Source: Actinocorallia sp. API 0066 (GTDB taxonomy: Bacteria > Actinomycetota > Actinomycetes > Streptosporangiales > Streptosporangiaceae). From it: a DNA stretch of 64,000 nucleotides. Both the position numbers and the translations under genes were made by a program. The number at the start of each line of letters is the position of its first letter. Within the stretch, counting starts at the first letter, position 1. The stretch covers positions 248,001 to 312,000 of the forward strand of contig NZ_JAJLQY010000005.1 of the NCBI RefSeq assembly GCF_020991275.1. The letters are read 5' to 3'. This document shows, in pieces, positions 16,066 to 24,732 of the stretch. The notes below the pieces were generated by a model. That model was not told where the DNA came from, made no database searches, and worked only from the letters and a program-made list of their open reading frames with translations.

Positions 16066-17323
16066 GAGCGAGCTCCTCCAGTCCTCGGTTGCAGATTGCG
16101 AGTACCGCGTCGAAATCAGTATGCGGTGGCCACAGGCCCGAAGCGATGACACGGTATTCGTCGAAGCCGACCTCAGTGGCGTAAGTCCATGCAGCAATAT
16201 CGTGGCGGCGTAGGTGCAAGAGTTCTTCGCGTTTCGGCCCAGCCAGCATGTTCGCCAAATATTCGGTCTGGTCGGTCAACTGGGCGCCAGCGAAGGCACC
16301 GCGGCGCACGAGGCAGGCGATGCACAGGCCGCAGTTTAGGTTAGGATTCCCGCCTCGCAGGCGGCCAGCATTTTGCTTGGCGCAGGACAGGGTGGTGGCC
16401 GCCAAGCGTAGATCGTCAGCTGAGCCGGGGTGCAATGCCGCAGCAACCAAGTCGCCTTTGGTCATGGTGGCGTACGGGTTGGTGATAGTCATCCGGTCCA
16501 ATGGCAGTGCGTCGAGTAGCAATTGGAACGTGTAAAAGGTCCAGGGATGAGTGGATCGGGTGGTAAGTGGACCGCCGCGCGAGGGCTCCAGAGGAGGGTT
16601 AATGCTGGTGAATCCGTTCTCCGGGACCAGAATGCGAGTTGCGCGATGGCCGGATGCCAGGACCGTGGCCATAGCCATGAACAGCAGGGAGCGTGTGCGT
16701 GGCGTCGATTCACGGCGTTTGGTGACTGGCCTGAACGCGTACCGAAGATAGGTGGTGGCCGGTTGCCGCTGCTGCAGCGCCGTCTTGATGGTGTCCTGCG
16801 CTCTTAGCACAGCGGTGGAACTGTCGCGATGCCCCAGAAAGATGGTGGTGGCTGCTTTACCGAGGTGTAGGAGGGCGCCGCACAGGGAGTCGAGCCCGCC
16901 AGAGAGCAGACTGACAGTATCGGCTGGTGTGGCAGGGACATCGAGCCGACCGTGCTCAGGAATCGGCCGTGTGGGGACGATGTCGATATGCCATGTGTCA
17001 CCGGACAGCCAGTGTAGCAAGTCCGCAAGCCGGTCCAAGATTTCTTGAGTCCAGACCTCTGGCTGCTCGATGTGGACAATGATGTGCAGGTCGCGGCGCA
17101 TTGCCAGCCGTGGCCGTGAGACGGTTCGGTCGGCCAGGTAGGCGGCAGCGACGATTCGCAAGAGATCCTTGGCCGTTGGCGCGGCCGGGCCGAGCTCGGT
17201 CATCGACCAGCTAATGTCGGTGTGTATCGCAGCCGTGCGGCCGGGCATCATGGGCCACGAGTAGATGGCTGCGTCGCTTTGAGCGCCTGATGAGCCGTCC
17301 GGTAGAAGTTCGAGGCGATTCAT
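16052..17323 (-). CDS. qatC: QatC, QueC-like ATP-pyrophosphatase of the Qat defence system
   Basis: 423 residues. PP-loop motif SGGLDS at 141-146, followed by LGKAATTIFLGHRDSS, and a C-terminal Cys cluster (NLNCGLCIACLVRRG, with an upstream Cys in LSCAKQN) that in QueC binds zinc. QueC makes preQ0, the 7-deazaguanine precursor; QatC is a defence-associated relative with a long N-terminal extension (here about 130 residues). Its ATG overlaps the qatB stop (ATGA). Confidence 0.92.
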   Translation of the reverse strand: MNRLELLPDGSSGAQSDAAIYSWPMMPGRTAAIHTDISWSMTELGPAAPTAKDLLRIVAAAYLADRTVSRPRLAMRRDLHIIVHIEQPEVWTQEILDRLADLLHWLSGDTWHIDIVPTRPIPEHGRLDVPATPADTVSLLSGGLDSLCGALLHLGKAATTIFLGHRDSSTAVLRAQDTIKTALQQRQPATTYLRYAFRPVTKRRESTPRTRSLLFMAMATVLASGHRATRILVPENGFTSINPPLEPSRGGPLTTRSTHPWTFYTFQLLLDALPLDRMTITNPYATMTKGDLVAAALHPGSADDLRLAATTLSCAKQNAGRLRGGNPNLNCGLCIACLVRRGAFAGAQLTDQTEYLANMLAGPKREELLHLRRHDIAAWTYATEVGFDEYRVIASGLWPPHTDFDAVLAICNRGLEELARVTI

Positions 17324-18108
17324 CCCCTACCTCGTATTCGGAAGACGGTGAACACCTTGTGCGCGAGCGTAGCCGCGGACGCGACGAAGGCTTGGGCAGT
17401 GAGTATTGCCTCCTGCGGTAGCTTCATCGCCCTGACGCTGGCACGCAGATATTTCTTCGCCTTCTCCTCGATTTCCTTCGCGCGCTGCGGTGTGATGGTG
17501 TCGCTGCGCCGTTGCGAGGTCAGTTCGACCAGTACCTGCTCGTAGGCAAGGTGTTGAAGGAAGAGTTCCATCTGCTGCCCCGCGGTCGGCAATTCCTTGG
17601 CTTTCTGGATCTCTACCATGGTGCGCAGCGTCGCGGCGCGCAGTGCTACGTCATCTGGGTGACTTGGCGCTCCGAGGAGGGTGTCGACGATGTATGCGCA
17701 CCTGGCCCTGGGCGTGGGCAGGCTGTCAAGATGATGCAAGTCCAGACCGAGATCGGCCAACGTCGCTCGGTTGCCCGCGCGCAGGGCAGAGGCTCCCGCG
17801 ACGGCAGCGGCGCCGCGAGCGGTCTGCCGGCCAAGGTTACGGGCACCGCCTCCCCCGGCGGAGCTGCTAGAACCCCCGCTGTCTCCTGGGCCGCGAGCCC
17901 GTTGCGGGCGCAGCGAAGCCAGCGGATACGACGAGGGTCCCGGCGTCGGTCCGGCTGTTTTTGCCAACGCCTGCATGAAGGCGTTGACAAATGTCTGCAC
18001 CTGCGCGTCTGACGGTCCTGGTCCGCCTGCGGTGGCGTTGCTGTACGCGTCGTGGGCGGTGTCCCAGGATTGGTTGCCGCTGCCGCCGTATGCGCCGGAG
18101 GTGCCCAC
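17320..18108 (-). CDS. qatB: QatB of the Qat defence system
   Basis: 262 residues from GTG 18108, sharing one base with the qatA stop. The N terminus is Gly/Ser-rich and low-complexity (MGTSGAYGGSGNQSWD; later GDSGGSSSSAGGGGAR). The C-terminal two thirds is predicted helical (MVEIQKAKELPTAGQQMELF, ITPQRAKEIEEKAKKYLRAS). QatB has no known catalytic domain; the call rests on this architecture and its position between qatA and qatC. Confidence 0.85.
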   Translation of the reverse strand: MGTSGAYGGSGNQSWDTAHDAYSNATAGGPGPSDAQVQTFVNAFMQALAKTAGPTPGPSSYPLASLRPQRARGPGDSGGSSSSAGGGGARNLGRQTARGAAAVAGASALRAGNRATLADLGLDLHHLDSLPTPRARCAYIVDTLLGAPSHPDDVALRAATLRTMVEIQKAKELPTAGQQMELFLQHLAYEQVLVELTSQRRSDTITPQRAKEIEEKAKKYLRASVRAMKLPQEAILTAQAFVASAATLAHKVFTVFRIRGRG

Positions 18109-19898
18109 TATCTCGGCGGCTCGGTCAGTTCGGCGCGCGCCGCTTCTACGACGTCGGGGTCCAGCCCTTCGGTACCGATGATCGCGCGCAGCACATCCGG
18201 GAGTACACCGAGGAGCACGACATGGTGAGGTTCCAGCCGCCTGAAGAAGGTCGGCTGGCTCAGTACCCGACTAGCCGTGTCAGCCAAGTCTGGATCCGCC
18301 TGGCTGACCGTGGACAGCGACCAAATCACCGGCTCTGGGTCTGCTAGTCGGCTCAGTTGGATACCCAGGCTCTGCACCACAACTTGTCGGTCGGCCGACT
18401 CCAGTTCCTTCAGCTCCTGCGCCGCCGCGTTCCGGGTTGCCTCGGAAGCGTCGGCGAGACCCTCGATGATCCGCATGAGAGCGCCGGTGACCGCGCCGCC
18501 GAAACGAACGTCGCTCAGCAGCGTTGCGGCGATGCTGAGGTACCGCTCGACCTGGGCTTCAAGTCCGGCAAGCGATGGATGACTTGCCGCCCATGCTTTG
18601 GTCTCTTCACGCACGTCCTGCGGTTGGTCACCGTCGTCGGAAGCCCAACGTTCCCAGTCAGCGATGAGCGCGGTGCGTTCCGCGGACGACTGTTGGCTCA
18701 GCAGGCGGAACTCCTCCAGGTACCGGATCTCCAGCAGGTAGAGCTTGAGTAGCACTTCGAGCTCTAGTTGGGCGCCGCTGGTGCGGGTGAGGTGCTCGCG
18801 GACGGCGAATGCGTTAAGGAAGCGCTTGATCGCTCGTGGGCTGCGCCACACGTCGGCGCCGAGGCCGGCTGCAATACGCGCCGCCATAACCAAGTGTTCG
18901 ACCCGTGGGCCGTCGGATTCGTTCTCACCGGCGGCAACGTATGGCGCCTTGCCCTGCAGGCGGCGCTCGTTTGCCGCGTTGACGACGTCCTGGAACGCCT
19001 GCGTGGTGAGATGTCCAGCGTTCTTACAAAGCAGGAGCGTGATGTAGGCTTCCGCTTGCTCCACTGACAAAACGGGCAGTGAGATCGGAAGCTGGATGAT
19101 TTTCTCCGTGTAGAGCTTGGCGAACCCACCCCGGGAGGCTCCCTCCAAGTGGACTCCGATCGCTTCTCGAATCAGGTCCTCGTCGGCAGCTAGCACGAAC
19201 GCCATTCGGCGCACTGACAGGAAGAGTTTGATCGCTTCGAGCGTCGCCATGATTGTCGGTGGGAGACAACGATCGAGGTCGTCGACAAGCACAACAACCT
19301 TCTCAATGCCGTCAACCTCGCCCATGAGCTGCTCAAACGCTAGCCGGAAGCCCGCCATGCCCTGGGAGCTAGCCGTGCCGGCGTCGGACTCCTCCTCCTT
19401 CGGCTGGGGAGTCAGTGCGTCGAGGAGCTCCGCGAAGTTCGGCGAGAGGGTTACGGCGCTTGACACAAGCACCCCTGCCACACGCCCCCAGGCAATGCGC
19501 CGTCGCAAATCGCCAAGACGGTTGACCAACTGCCGGCGCTTTGACGGCTCCATCTCCGCCGATGCGACGCGACTTTGCAGCTCATCGAGCACTTGGGCGA
19601 TCAGAGTGCCGCGAAGATCCTCGGCGTTCTCGAATTCCCATGGGTCAATCCGCACCACGACTACACTGCCTATACGGCCGAGCCGATTGGCGACGAGGTT
19701 CAAAGCGGTGGACTTCCCCCCGCCCCAAGCGCTGTGGATCCCCACCGTGACCGGGTCCAACCCGCCCGCGCTGACAACCCTGGCCACCACCTCGGCTACC
19801 GTGTCGAATCCCAACAGGTCATCAACCGACGGGTTGTCGTCGAACAGCGGCACAGCAAAGCCTGCCTGCGGCCCAGGGATAGTCACCGATAACTCCAT
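18108..19898 (-). CDS. qatA: QatA, KAP-family P-loop NTPase of the Qat defence system
   Basis: 596 residues from ATG 19898. Walker A in GIHSAWGGGKSTALNL (53-68), the KAP strand VVRIDPWEFEN (81-91), Walker B KVVVLVDDLDRCLPP (200-214), then KLFLSVRRMAFVLAADEDLI and SPRAIKRFLNAFAVR, all typical of KAP NTPases. No membrane segment is inserted between Walker A and B, so it is probably cytoplasmic. The ORF opens at 20132, but that stretch is unlike the family. ATG 19928 lies too close to the predicted -10. First gene of qatABCD; overlaps of 1, 4 and 14 nt show tight coupling. Confidence 0.92.
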   Translation of the reverse strand: MELSVTIPGPQAGFAVPLFDDNPSVDDLLGFDTVAEVVARVVSAGGLDPVTVGIHSAWGGGKSTALNLVANRLGRIGSVVVVRIDPWEFENAEDLRGTLIAQVLDELQSRVASAEMEPSKRRQLVNRLGDLRRRIAWGRVAGVLVSSAVTLSPNFAELLDALTPQPKEEESDAGTASSQGMAGFRLAFEQLMGEVDGIEKVVVLVDDLDRCLPPTIMATLEAIKLFLSVRRMAFVLAADEDLIREAIGVHLEGASRGGFAKLYTEKIIQLPISLPVLSVEQAEAYITLLLCKNAGHLTTQAFQDVVNAANERRLQGKAPYVAAGENESDGPRVEHLVMAARIAAGLGADVWRSPRAIKRFLNAFAVREHLTRTSGAQLELEVLLKLYLLEIRYLEEFRLLSQQSSAERTALIADWERWASDDGDQPQDVREETKAWAASHPSLAGLEAQVERYLSIAATLLSDVRFGGAVTGALMRIIEGLADASEATRNAAAQELKELESADRQVVVQSLGIQLSRLADPEPVIWSLSTVSQADPDLADTASRVLSQPTFFRRLEPHHVVLLGVLPDVLRAIIGTEGLDPDVVEAARAELTEPPR

Positions 19899-19931
19899 CG
19901 CGATCACTAAGAGCACCGACAAGAACATAAC

Positions 19932-19959
19932 AGTGTAGGGGGCGCGGTTACGACGTGAA
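19932..19959 (-). promoter_or_regulatory. candidate promoter of the qat operon
   Basis: On the minus strand TTCACG (19959-19954), 16 nt, then TACACT (19937-19932). A start about seven bases downstream would give a 5' leader of about 27 nt to the qatA ATG at 19898. No Shine-Dalgarno sequence is visible before that ATG. Confidence 0.4.
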
Positions 19960-20232
19960 GGCCGTCCTTCACAGCCAACGGGCAGCACCGGAGTGGGCCA
20001 CCCGGTATCCGTGCCGGGCACGGGCGGGCGTCCGGCTGCACCTAAGGCAGGACCATGATGAGGTGCGAGAGCGCCGAGAACCTCCTCAATAGACAGAAGA
20101 AGGCAGGGCCCACCATCACCCTTGGGCGGCATGATTCAGCGCGCACCAGCCGACCAGAACCAGCGCACGTCGGGGATCCGCGAGCGGTCGGGGTGCAGCC
20201 ATCTGGCTGGTTTCCGGTTGGGGATTCGAACC

Positions 20233-20279
20233 CGTGCGTACGGCGCCCGGCCCAGCGACAGTCGGGCACCGTATGCACG
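20233..20279. repeat. long inverted repeat beside the recombinase fossil
   Basis: 16-bp arms (20233-20248 and 20264-20279) with two G-T-type mismatches around a 15-nt loop. It sits directly beyond the recombinase stop (20283) and may be its terminator or an element-end structure. On the minus strand it is followed by a T-arm-like GGGTTCGAATCCCC. The rest of 19960-20282 contains no gene I can support. Confidence 0.55.
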
Positions 20280-20282
20280 CGA

Positions 20283-20990
20283 TCAGGCCACCCGGACGCG
20301 GTAGACCTCGCCGATGGGGTAGGTGTGGGCGGGTGGTTGTGGTCCCCCCTCGGACACAAACCTTCCGTACACGTGGGGGTCGGGTTCCGACCTGGCCTCC
20401 ACTAGTTGTTTCTGGGGCCAGTAGGTCATTTTGAGGCCCATCTCTTTGTAGAGGTCGGCTTTGTCCTCGGGCTCCGCCTTCATCACGTCGTTGATCCATT
20501 CGCTGATAGTGAGGATGTCGCCTCCGGTGTCGATGGCGGCCCGGTACTGGGCGAGCTTCCGGTCGCAGGCGGCGAGGCGTTCGGCATCGTCGGCTTGGTG
20601 TCTCGCAGGGGTCGGTGTTCGCGGTCCTCAGTGCTTCGATCGCCTCCGGAAGCTGCGATGGCCCGAAGGATGTGAGCAGCCAGTCTTCGATCTGGTCGGC
20701 GAAGGCTGCTTCCTTCAGGTAGACGACCCTGGGGTGGTCGATCTTGTTGACCAGCGCGTATTCCTCGGGGAACCGGCACCGGTAGTAGAGCTGGCGGAGG
20801 ACGGCTTCGGGCACGGTGGTGAGGCCGAGGTTGGATTGCGGGATGTGGTCGAGGAGTTCGGGGCTTTGGAGGGGCGGCTGGTGGTTTTGGAGATCGCGTG
20901 GCTCGGATGCTTTGGCGCGGCGTTCTTGGGCGGGTTCGGTGGCGCGGGCTTCGATGTAGTGGCTCGTCCCTGAACCAGGTGCGGTCGGAG
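20283..20990 (-). pseudogene. decayed chimeric serine recombinase (integrase) fossil
   Basis: C-terminal parts only of large serine recombinases; the catalytic resolvase domain is absent. From 5' to 3': a piece like a recombinase tail (SPELLDHIPQSNLGLTTVPE) running in frame straight into a zinc-ribbon end (YRCRFPEEYALVNKIDHPR) with its CxxC partner missing, then LLTSFGPSQLPEAIEALRTA. A frameshift near 20600 follows, after which the frame DDAERLAACDRKLAQYRAAI ... ADLYKEMGLKMTYWPQKQL continues to a stop at 20283. The right attachment-type repeat lies inside this last part. Junction and shift suggest fusion of two neighbouring recombinase genes by deletion, then decay. Confidence 0.75.
20342..20429. 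repeat. right attachment-type repeat
   Basis: The first 23 bases (20342-20364) equal 3803-3825 at the tRNA-Leu 3' end; a weaker match continues to about 20429. Here the repeat still encodes the recombinase C terminus on the minus strand, whereas the left copy has decayed. Confidence 0.7.
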
Positions 20991-21191
20991 CTGCTGATGA
21001 AGATCCACCGGCACAAGCGGTGGGCGACTGTTCGAATCGGAACGATGCCGTTCTCGCGCTGATGAACGCAGCGTGGCTGTAGTTCGGGCGGTTAATCGAC
21101 AATCTTCCGATGGCTGGTGGCAGGTCTCGTTGTTGTGGCGTCGATGCTGCTTTGCAGCCCTTGCGCTGCGTTTGTTGCCTAGGGTCTGTCC

Positions 21192-21623
21192 ATGCGCTTC
21201 TCCGCCCGGCTTGCGGTACCTCTGGCTGTCCTCGCGGGCGCTGGTGCCACCGCTGCGGTCATGAAAACCACTTGGCTGCCGTGGAACAAAGACCCTTGTG
21301 GGGAGGTTTATTCTGCGGCACGCGTCAAGATCGCAGAGATGAAGACTGAGGCGGGCGAGATGCGAAGGCTGGTAGATGCTGGGTCTGTGACGGGGCTTAG
21401 CAGCACGAACGCCGAAGGTCTGCTGATCCTCGACGTTGTCGCAACAGGCGGGTCGGCTCTCAGCGACTATCGAAGGCATCAGAGCCGGGGTTTGAGGAGC
21501 GCGAAGATCGCCCTCACGCTAGAGATCGGCAACCCTGCCTGCTTCAGTCCTGAAATCGTCGCGACCGCCCAGGTCAAGCCCCGCGAGGTCGAACGTCTCG
21601 AAGCCCGGCTCGGATACTCGTGA
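21192..21623 (+). CDS. small putative membrane-anchored or secreted protein
   Basis: 143 residues, not recognised. Residues 1-25 (MRFSARLAVPLAVLAGAGAT) form a signal peptide or N-terminal anchor; the rest is soluble and helical (VKIAEMKTEAGEMRRLVDAG), with two Cys (in KDPCGEV and GNPACFSPE) that could form a disulfide. ATG 21192. It stands alone between recombinase and DUF4276 remnants. Composition is natural, so I think it is a real gene, but its function is unknown. Confidence 0.6.
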   Translation: MRFSARLAVPLAVLAGAGATAAVMKTTWLPWNKDPCGEVYSAARVKIAEMKTEAGEMRRLVDAGSVTGLSSTNAEGLLILDVVATGGSALSDYRRHQSRGLRSAKIALTLEIGNPACFSPEIVATAQVKPREVERLEARLGYS

Positions 21624-21638
21624 CAGCGGCAACCTCCG

Positions 21639-21875
21639 TTGCTGGGATTCTCCGAGGCTCCCGGCATGGCGGATCGACCCACGACCGGCGGCCCCGCCGA
21701 CCGTGTCAGGGGCGTCGAACGCTTGGTGGCCGAGGCGATCGGCGGCCCGAGATTCATCCCACAGCTGGTCCTGCACGAGACGAGACCGAGGCGTGGGTCC
21801 TTGCCGATTGCGAGCGCCTGGCCGAGACAATGGGCGGCCCCTGCCCCGGCCTTATTCAGCAGGTGGTCCGGAGTT
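21639..21875 (+). pseudogene. frameshifted DUF4276-like remnant
   Basis: One frame reads ...VEAIG-like GGPRFIPQLVLHET; the adjacent frame continues ETEAWVLADCERLAETMGGP. Together they give the DUF4276 signature (IPxLxxHExEAWxxAD). A 5-nt duplication (GAGAC repeated near 21777) causes the shift. DUF4276 genes usually accompany an AAA-ATPase gene in defence loci; no such partner survives here. Upstream and downstream parts are not recognisable. Confidence 0.5.
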
Positions 21876-21978
21876 GTGAACGACTCCCCTTTCACCGCAC
21901 GTCAAGTTCTGCTGGACACCGACCGGCACACATGACCATGATGAGATTCTCGATCTAGGTCCGTCGACAGGAGCCGGT

Positions 21979-22821
21979 GTGGATTCGGGAATCGTGGTCA
22001 TCCACACGGATGGAGGATGCTCCCCCAATCCCGGGGCCGGCGGATGGGGAGCGGTGCTTCGCTACGGGAGCCATGTCCGCGAGATCTACGGAGGCGAGGC
22101 TGACACCACGAACAACCGGATGGAGCTCATGGCCGCCATCTGCGCGCTCGAATGCCTGAAAAGACCCTCCAGGGTACGGATCCACACCGACAGCCAGTAC
22201 GTCCGCCTCGGAATCACCCAGCGGCTGGCGAACTGGAAGCACAACGGCTGGCGGATCTCCACGACAAATCCTGTCAAGAACATCGACCTGTGGAAACGGT
22301 TGGAAGCCGCCACCGCGACCCACGAAGTCACCTGGGAATGGGTCAAGGGCCACTCCGGAGTACCCGACAACGAACGAGCCGACGAACTCGCCGCCCAGGG
22401 CCGGGAGGACGCGCAAGCAGAAGCACTCGTCAACACCTTCGGACCTCACGCGGCCCGCTATCGCGACGACATTCTCGGCGTCCAGTCCGAGAGCGATCCA
22501 CCCCGACCGGCCGGCACCGCTGACGCCGCCGGAGAACCCGCCCGCCCGCACACCGCGGATGAGCGGTGCGTCCACGACCTGATCGTCGGACAGTGCGTCG
22601 AAACGCAGTGCGCTCCCGTACCGAAGGGCCTCGTCGCCCGGGTCTACATCACCGCGGGCGGCCGGAGCATGCACCGGACGGCAGACTGCCCCGGCCTCCT
22701 CGACGGCCACCGCCACGCCACCTGGCGCGGCCACGACATCCACGACCCGGAACTCACGCCACTGCGTATCGCCCAGTCCAAGGGCTACGCGCCCTGCGAA
22801 CGCTGCCTGCCGAACGCCTGA
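21979..22821 (+). CDS. RNase HI with a Cys/His-rich C-terminal extension
   Basis: 280 residues from GTG 21979 (AGGAG six bases upstream). Residues 1-145 are a complete RNase [22 protein letters not shown] (catalytic Asp), [12 protein letters not shown] (Glu), RIHTDSQYV (Asp), [17 protein letters not shown] (His loop and Asp). After a linker (about 165-195), residues 195-280 contain [31 protein letters not shown] and [11 protein letters not shown], a probable zinc-binding domain that I do not recognise as a standard RNase H partner. RNase HI cleaves RNA in RNA-DNA hybrids. It lies just upstream of Wadjet, in the same direction. Confidence 0.85.
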   Translation: MDSGIVVIHTDGGCSPNPGAGGWGAVLRYGSHVREIYGGEADTTNNRMELMAAICALECLKRPSRVRIHTDSQYVRLGITQRLANWKHNGWRISTTNPVKNIDLWKRLEAATATHEVTWEWVKGHSGVPDNERADELAAQGREDAQAEALVNTFGPHAARYRDDILGVQSESDPPRPAGTADAAGEPARPHTADERCVHDLIVGQCVETQCAPVPKGLVARVYITAGGRSMHRTADCPGLLDGHRHATWRGHDIHDPELTPLRIAQSKGYAPCERCLPNA

Positions 22822-22931
22822 CCGAGGTGTCGGACGGGCTTGGCATAAACCTCTTGAACCTCTTGGGCCAACGCGCTGAGATAGTCGAAGAGGTGCTCGA
22901 CCTGCTCCTCGGTCTCGGCGTCGTTCGTCAT
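22785..22931 (-). CDS. possible 48-residue antisense protein
   Basis: [20 protein letters not shown] is followed by [20 protein letters not shown]; acidic, helical and natural in composition, unlike the Arg/Pro-rich shadows nearby. It overlaps the 3' end of the RNase H gene by 37 nt in antisense. No strong ribosome site; not recognised. It fills part of the otherwise empty 22822-23127 gap. Confidence 0.33.
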   Translation of the reverse strand: MTNDAETEEQVEHLFDYLSALAQEVQEVYAKPVRHLGQAFGRQRSQGA

Positions 22932-23127
22932 GCAGACCCCAGTTGTCACGATGAGCCTCTCATGCTCGCGGTCGGCACCGTCCGCCGGCCGCCCATCACC
23001 CAACGATCTGGACGCTGGCGGACCCGTCGGACCGCCCGATCCACTTCTCGCTTATCGATGCGAGCGGCACTACGACAAGATCCGCGAACTGCGCTCGGTC
23101 CGGTCGGGTGGATGTGATGGCGGGAAC

Positions 23128-24732
23128 ATGGGGAAATTCTCACATCCGCTGCCCGGCAAGGGGATGACGTCTGATAATTGGGCTGTGGCGGAGATGGTGT
23201 TGGGGGGCGAGCGGGGGGCTCAGCCGTTCGCGCATCTGGGGACGCCTCTGGAGGGGCTTTACCGGGCGATCCTTGTGGTCTTTCTGCGGGCCAAGGACAG
23301 GTTCGTGGTGCATCTGCGGCCGGAGGACGTGGCCGCGGAGCTGGGTCGAGGCGCGGACGAGGCGCTGGTCGCCGCGTTGGAGAAACTTGTCGAGTGGGGC
23401 AACCTGCGGGCCGACGCCGACACCGGCAGGGTCACCTCGGTCGAGGACTTCCACCGCAAACGGTTTCTCTTCCAGCTCACCCCGCAGGGGCACGCGGCCG
23501 AGCAGGCCATCGCCCTGTACGAGGAGGTGGTGGGGCAGCGCGGCGCGCTCCAGTCGGTGGCGCTCGCCGACATCGCCGAGCGGCTCGCGGCGCTGGAGAA
23601 GCTGGCGGCCCAGCCCGACCCAGACCCGGCGCAGGCGCATCTGCTGCTGCTGGCGCTGGCCGAGCGCTTCACGTCACTGGCCGACAACGCCCAGGCGTTC
23701 ATGGCCTCGCTGCGCCGCGCGATCGACTTCTCCGACGGCGACGTGGAGGGTTTCATCACCTACAAGGAACGCCTCATCGACTACATCAACCGGTTCATCT
23801 CCGACCTGGCCAACTCCGGTGCCAGGATCGCCGGCCTACTCGTCCGGCTGGAGGAACTCGGCCATGAGCGCCTGCTCCTGCTGGCCGCCCGGCGGGAGGC
23901 GGCGGACGCGGTGCCCGACGGCGCCGACGCCGCGGCGGGCCTGGCGCGGGCCGAGCGCGAGGCGTTCGAGGCATGGCGCAACAGGTGGCGCGGCCTCAGC
24001 GGATGGTTCGTCTCGACGAGTGGGCACAGCTCGCAGTCCAGGCTGCTGCGCCAGTCGGCGGTCGGCGCGATCAAGCAGCTGATCGACGCGGTCGGCCTGC
24101 TCAACGAGCGCCGTTCGGGCAGGTCGGATCGCTCCGCCGACTTCCGCGCCCTCGCCCGCTGGTTCGCCGAGGCCCCCGACGACGCGAGCGCGCACCGGAT
24201 CTGGCGGGCCGCGTTCGGCCTGAACCCGGCGCGGCATCTGACCGTCACCGGCGCCACCCTCGACGCCTGGCGGGACGCCGAGCCCGATTCCACGACGCCC
24301 TGGGCCGAGGCTCCTCCGCTGCGGATCTCACCGCAGTTGCGCAAGACCGGCGCTTACGAGCGCCGAGGCAGGCAGGCGAAGATCCGGAGCCGGGCGGAGG
24401 AGAAGCGGCACCTGCGCGAGCTCGCCGACCGTGAGGCGGCCGAGACCGCCGAGGCCCGTGCGCGCCTGTGCACCGACGGTCCCGTGCCGCTCTCGGCCCT
24501 CGACGTCCTCGACCCGAAGGTCTTCCGGCTGTTCCTCGCCCTGCTGGGTGACGCGCTGTCGGCCCGTGCTCCCGGGGAGACCGAGGTCAGGACCATCACC
24601 GCGGACGGCTCCTTCGAGGTCAGGCTGTCGCCGGTCCCGGACGGCGGCGAGATCCGCGTCCGCACCGAGGACGGCGTCCTTTCCGGCCCGGAGCATCTGA
24701 TCGAGATCACGGATCTGATGGGGACGTCGTGA
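23128..24732 (+). CDS. jetA: Wadjet subunit JetA (DUF2397 / TIGR02677 type)
   Basis: 534 residues. It matches the DUF2397 family, the kleisin-like subunit in type III-like Wadjet operons: QPFAHLGTPLEGLYRAILVVF, FVVHLRPEDVAAELG, FHRKRFLFQLTPQGHAAEQA, and a helical middle (FMASLRRAIDFSDGDVEGFI). Two starts are possible, ATG 23128 and ATG 23164; neither has a decisive ribosome site. The stop overlaps the next GTG (GTGA). Wadjet complexes recognise and cleave invading circular DNA. Confidence 0.88.
   Translation: MGKFSHPLPGKGMTSDNWAVAEMVLGGERGAQPFAHLGTPLEGLYRAILVVFLRAKDRFVVHLRPEDVAAELGRGADEALVAALEKLVEWGNLRADADTGRVTSVEDFHRKRFLFQLTPQGHAAEQAIALYEEVVGQRGALQSVALADIAERLAALEKLAAQPDPDPAQAHLLLLALAERFTSLADNAQAFMASLRRAIDFSDGDVEGFITYKERLIDYINRFISDLANSGARIAGLLVRLEELGHERLLLLAARREAADAVPDGADAAAGLARAEREAFEAWRNRWRGLSGWFVSTSGHSSQSRLLRQSAVGAIKQLIDAVGLLNERRSGRSDRSADFRALARWFAEAPDDASAHRIWRAAFGLNPARHLTVTGATLDAWRDAEPDSTTPWAEAPPLRISPQLRKTGAYERRGRQAKIRSRAEEKRHLRELADREAAETAEARARLCTDGPVPLSALDVLDPKVFRLFLALLGDALSARAPGETEVRTITADGSFEVRLSPVPDGGEIRVRTEDGVLSGPEHLIEITDLMGTS

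Larger units (their letters stand above)
3803..20364. mobile_element. tRNA-Leu-associated genomic island, about 16.5 kb
   Basis: Bounded by a 23-bp perfect direct repeat (3803-3825 and 20342-20364) inside a longer degenerate repeat. The left copy is the 3' end of tRNA-Leu; the right copy lies within the 3' coding end of a decayed serine recombinase, the arrangement expected where an integrase gene ends at its own attachment site. Cargo includes LuxR and XRE regulators, an S9 peptidase, the radical SAM/nuclease/kinase/NUDIX cluster, an IS5-type element and QatABCD. No replication, transfer or intact integrase gene is visible, so it appears immobile. CutA is an unusual passenger. The boundary is well supported; whether it arose by one or several events is unclear. 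Confidence 0.72.

Noticed and set aside
20190-20290. tRNA-like stretch on the minus strand (GGTTCGAATCC T-loop and a six-of-seven acceptor match)
   Set aside because: No acceptable anticodon or D arm; the middle is the inverted repeat. Could be a tRNA relic but is not supported.
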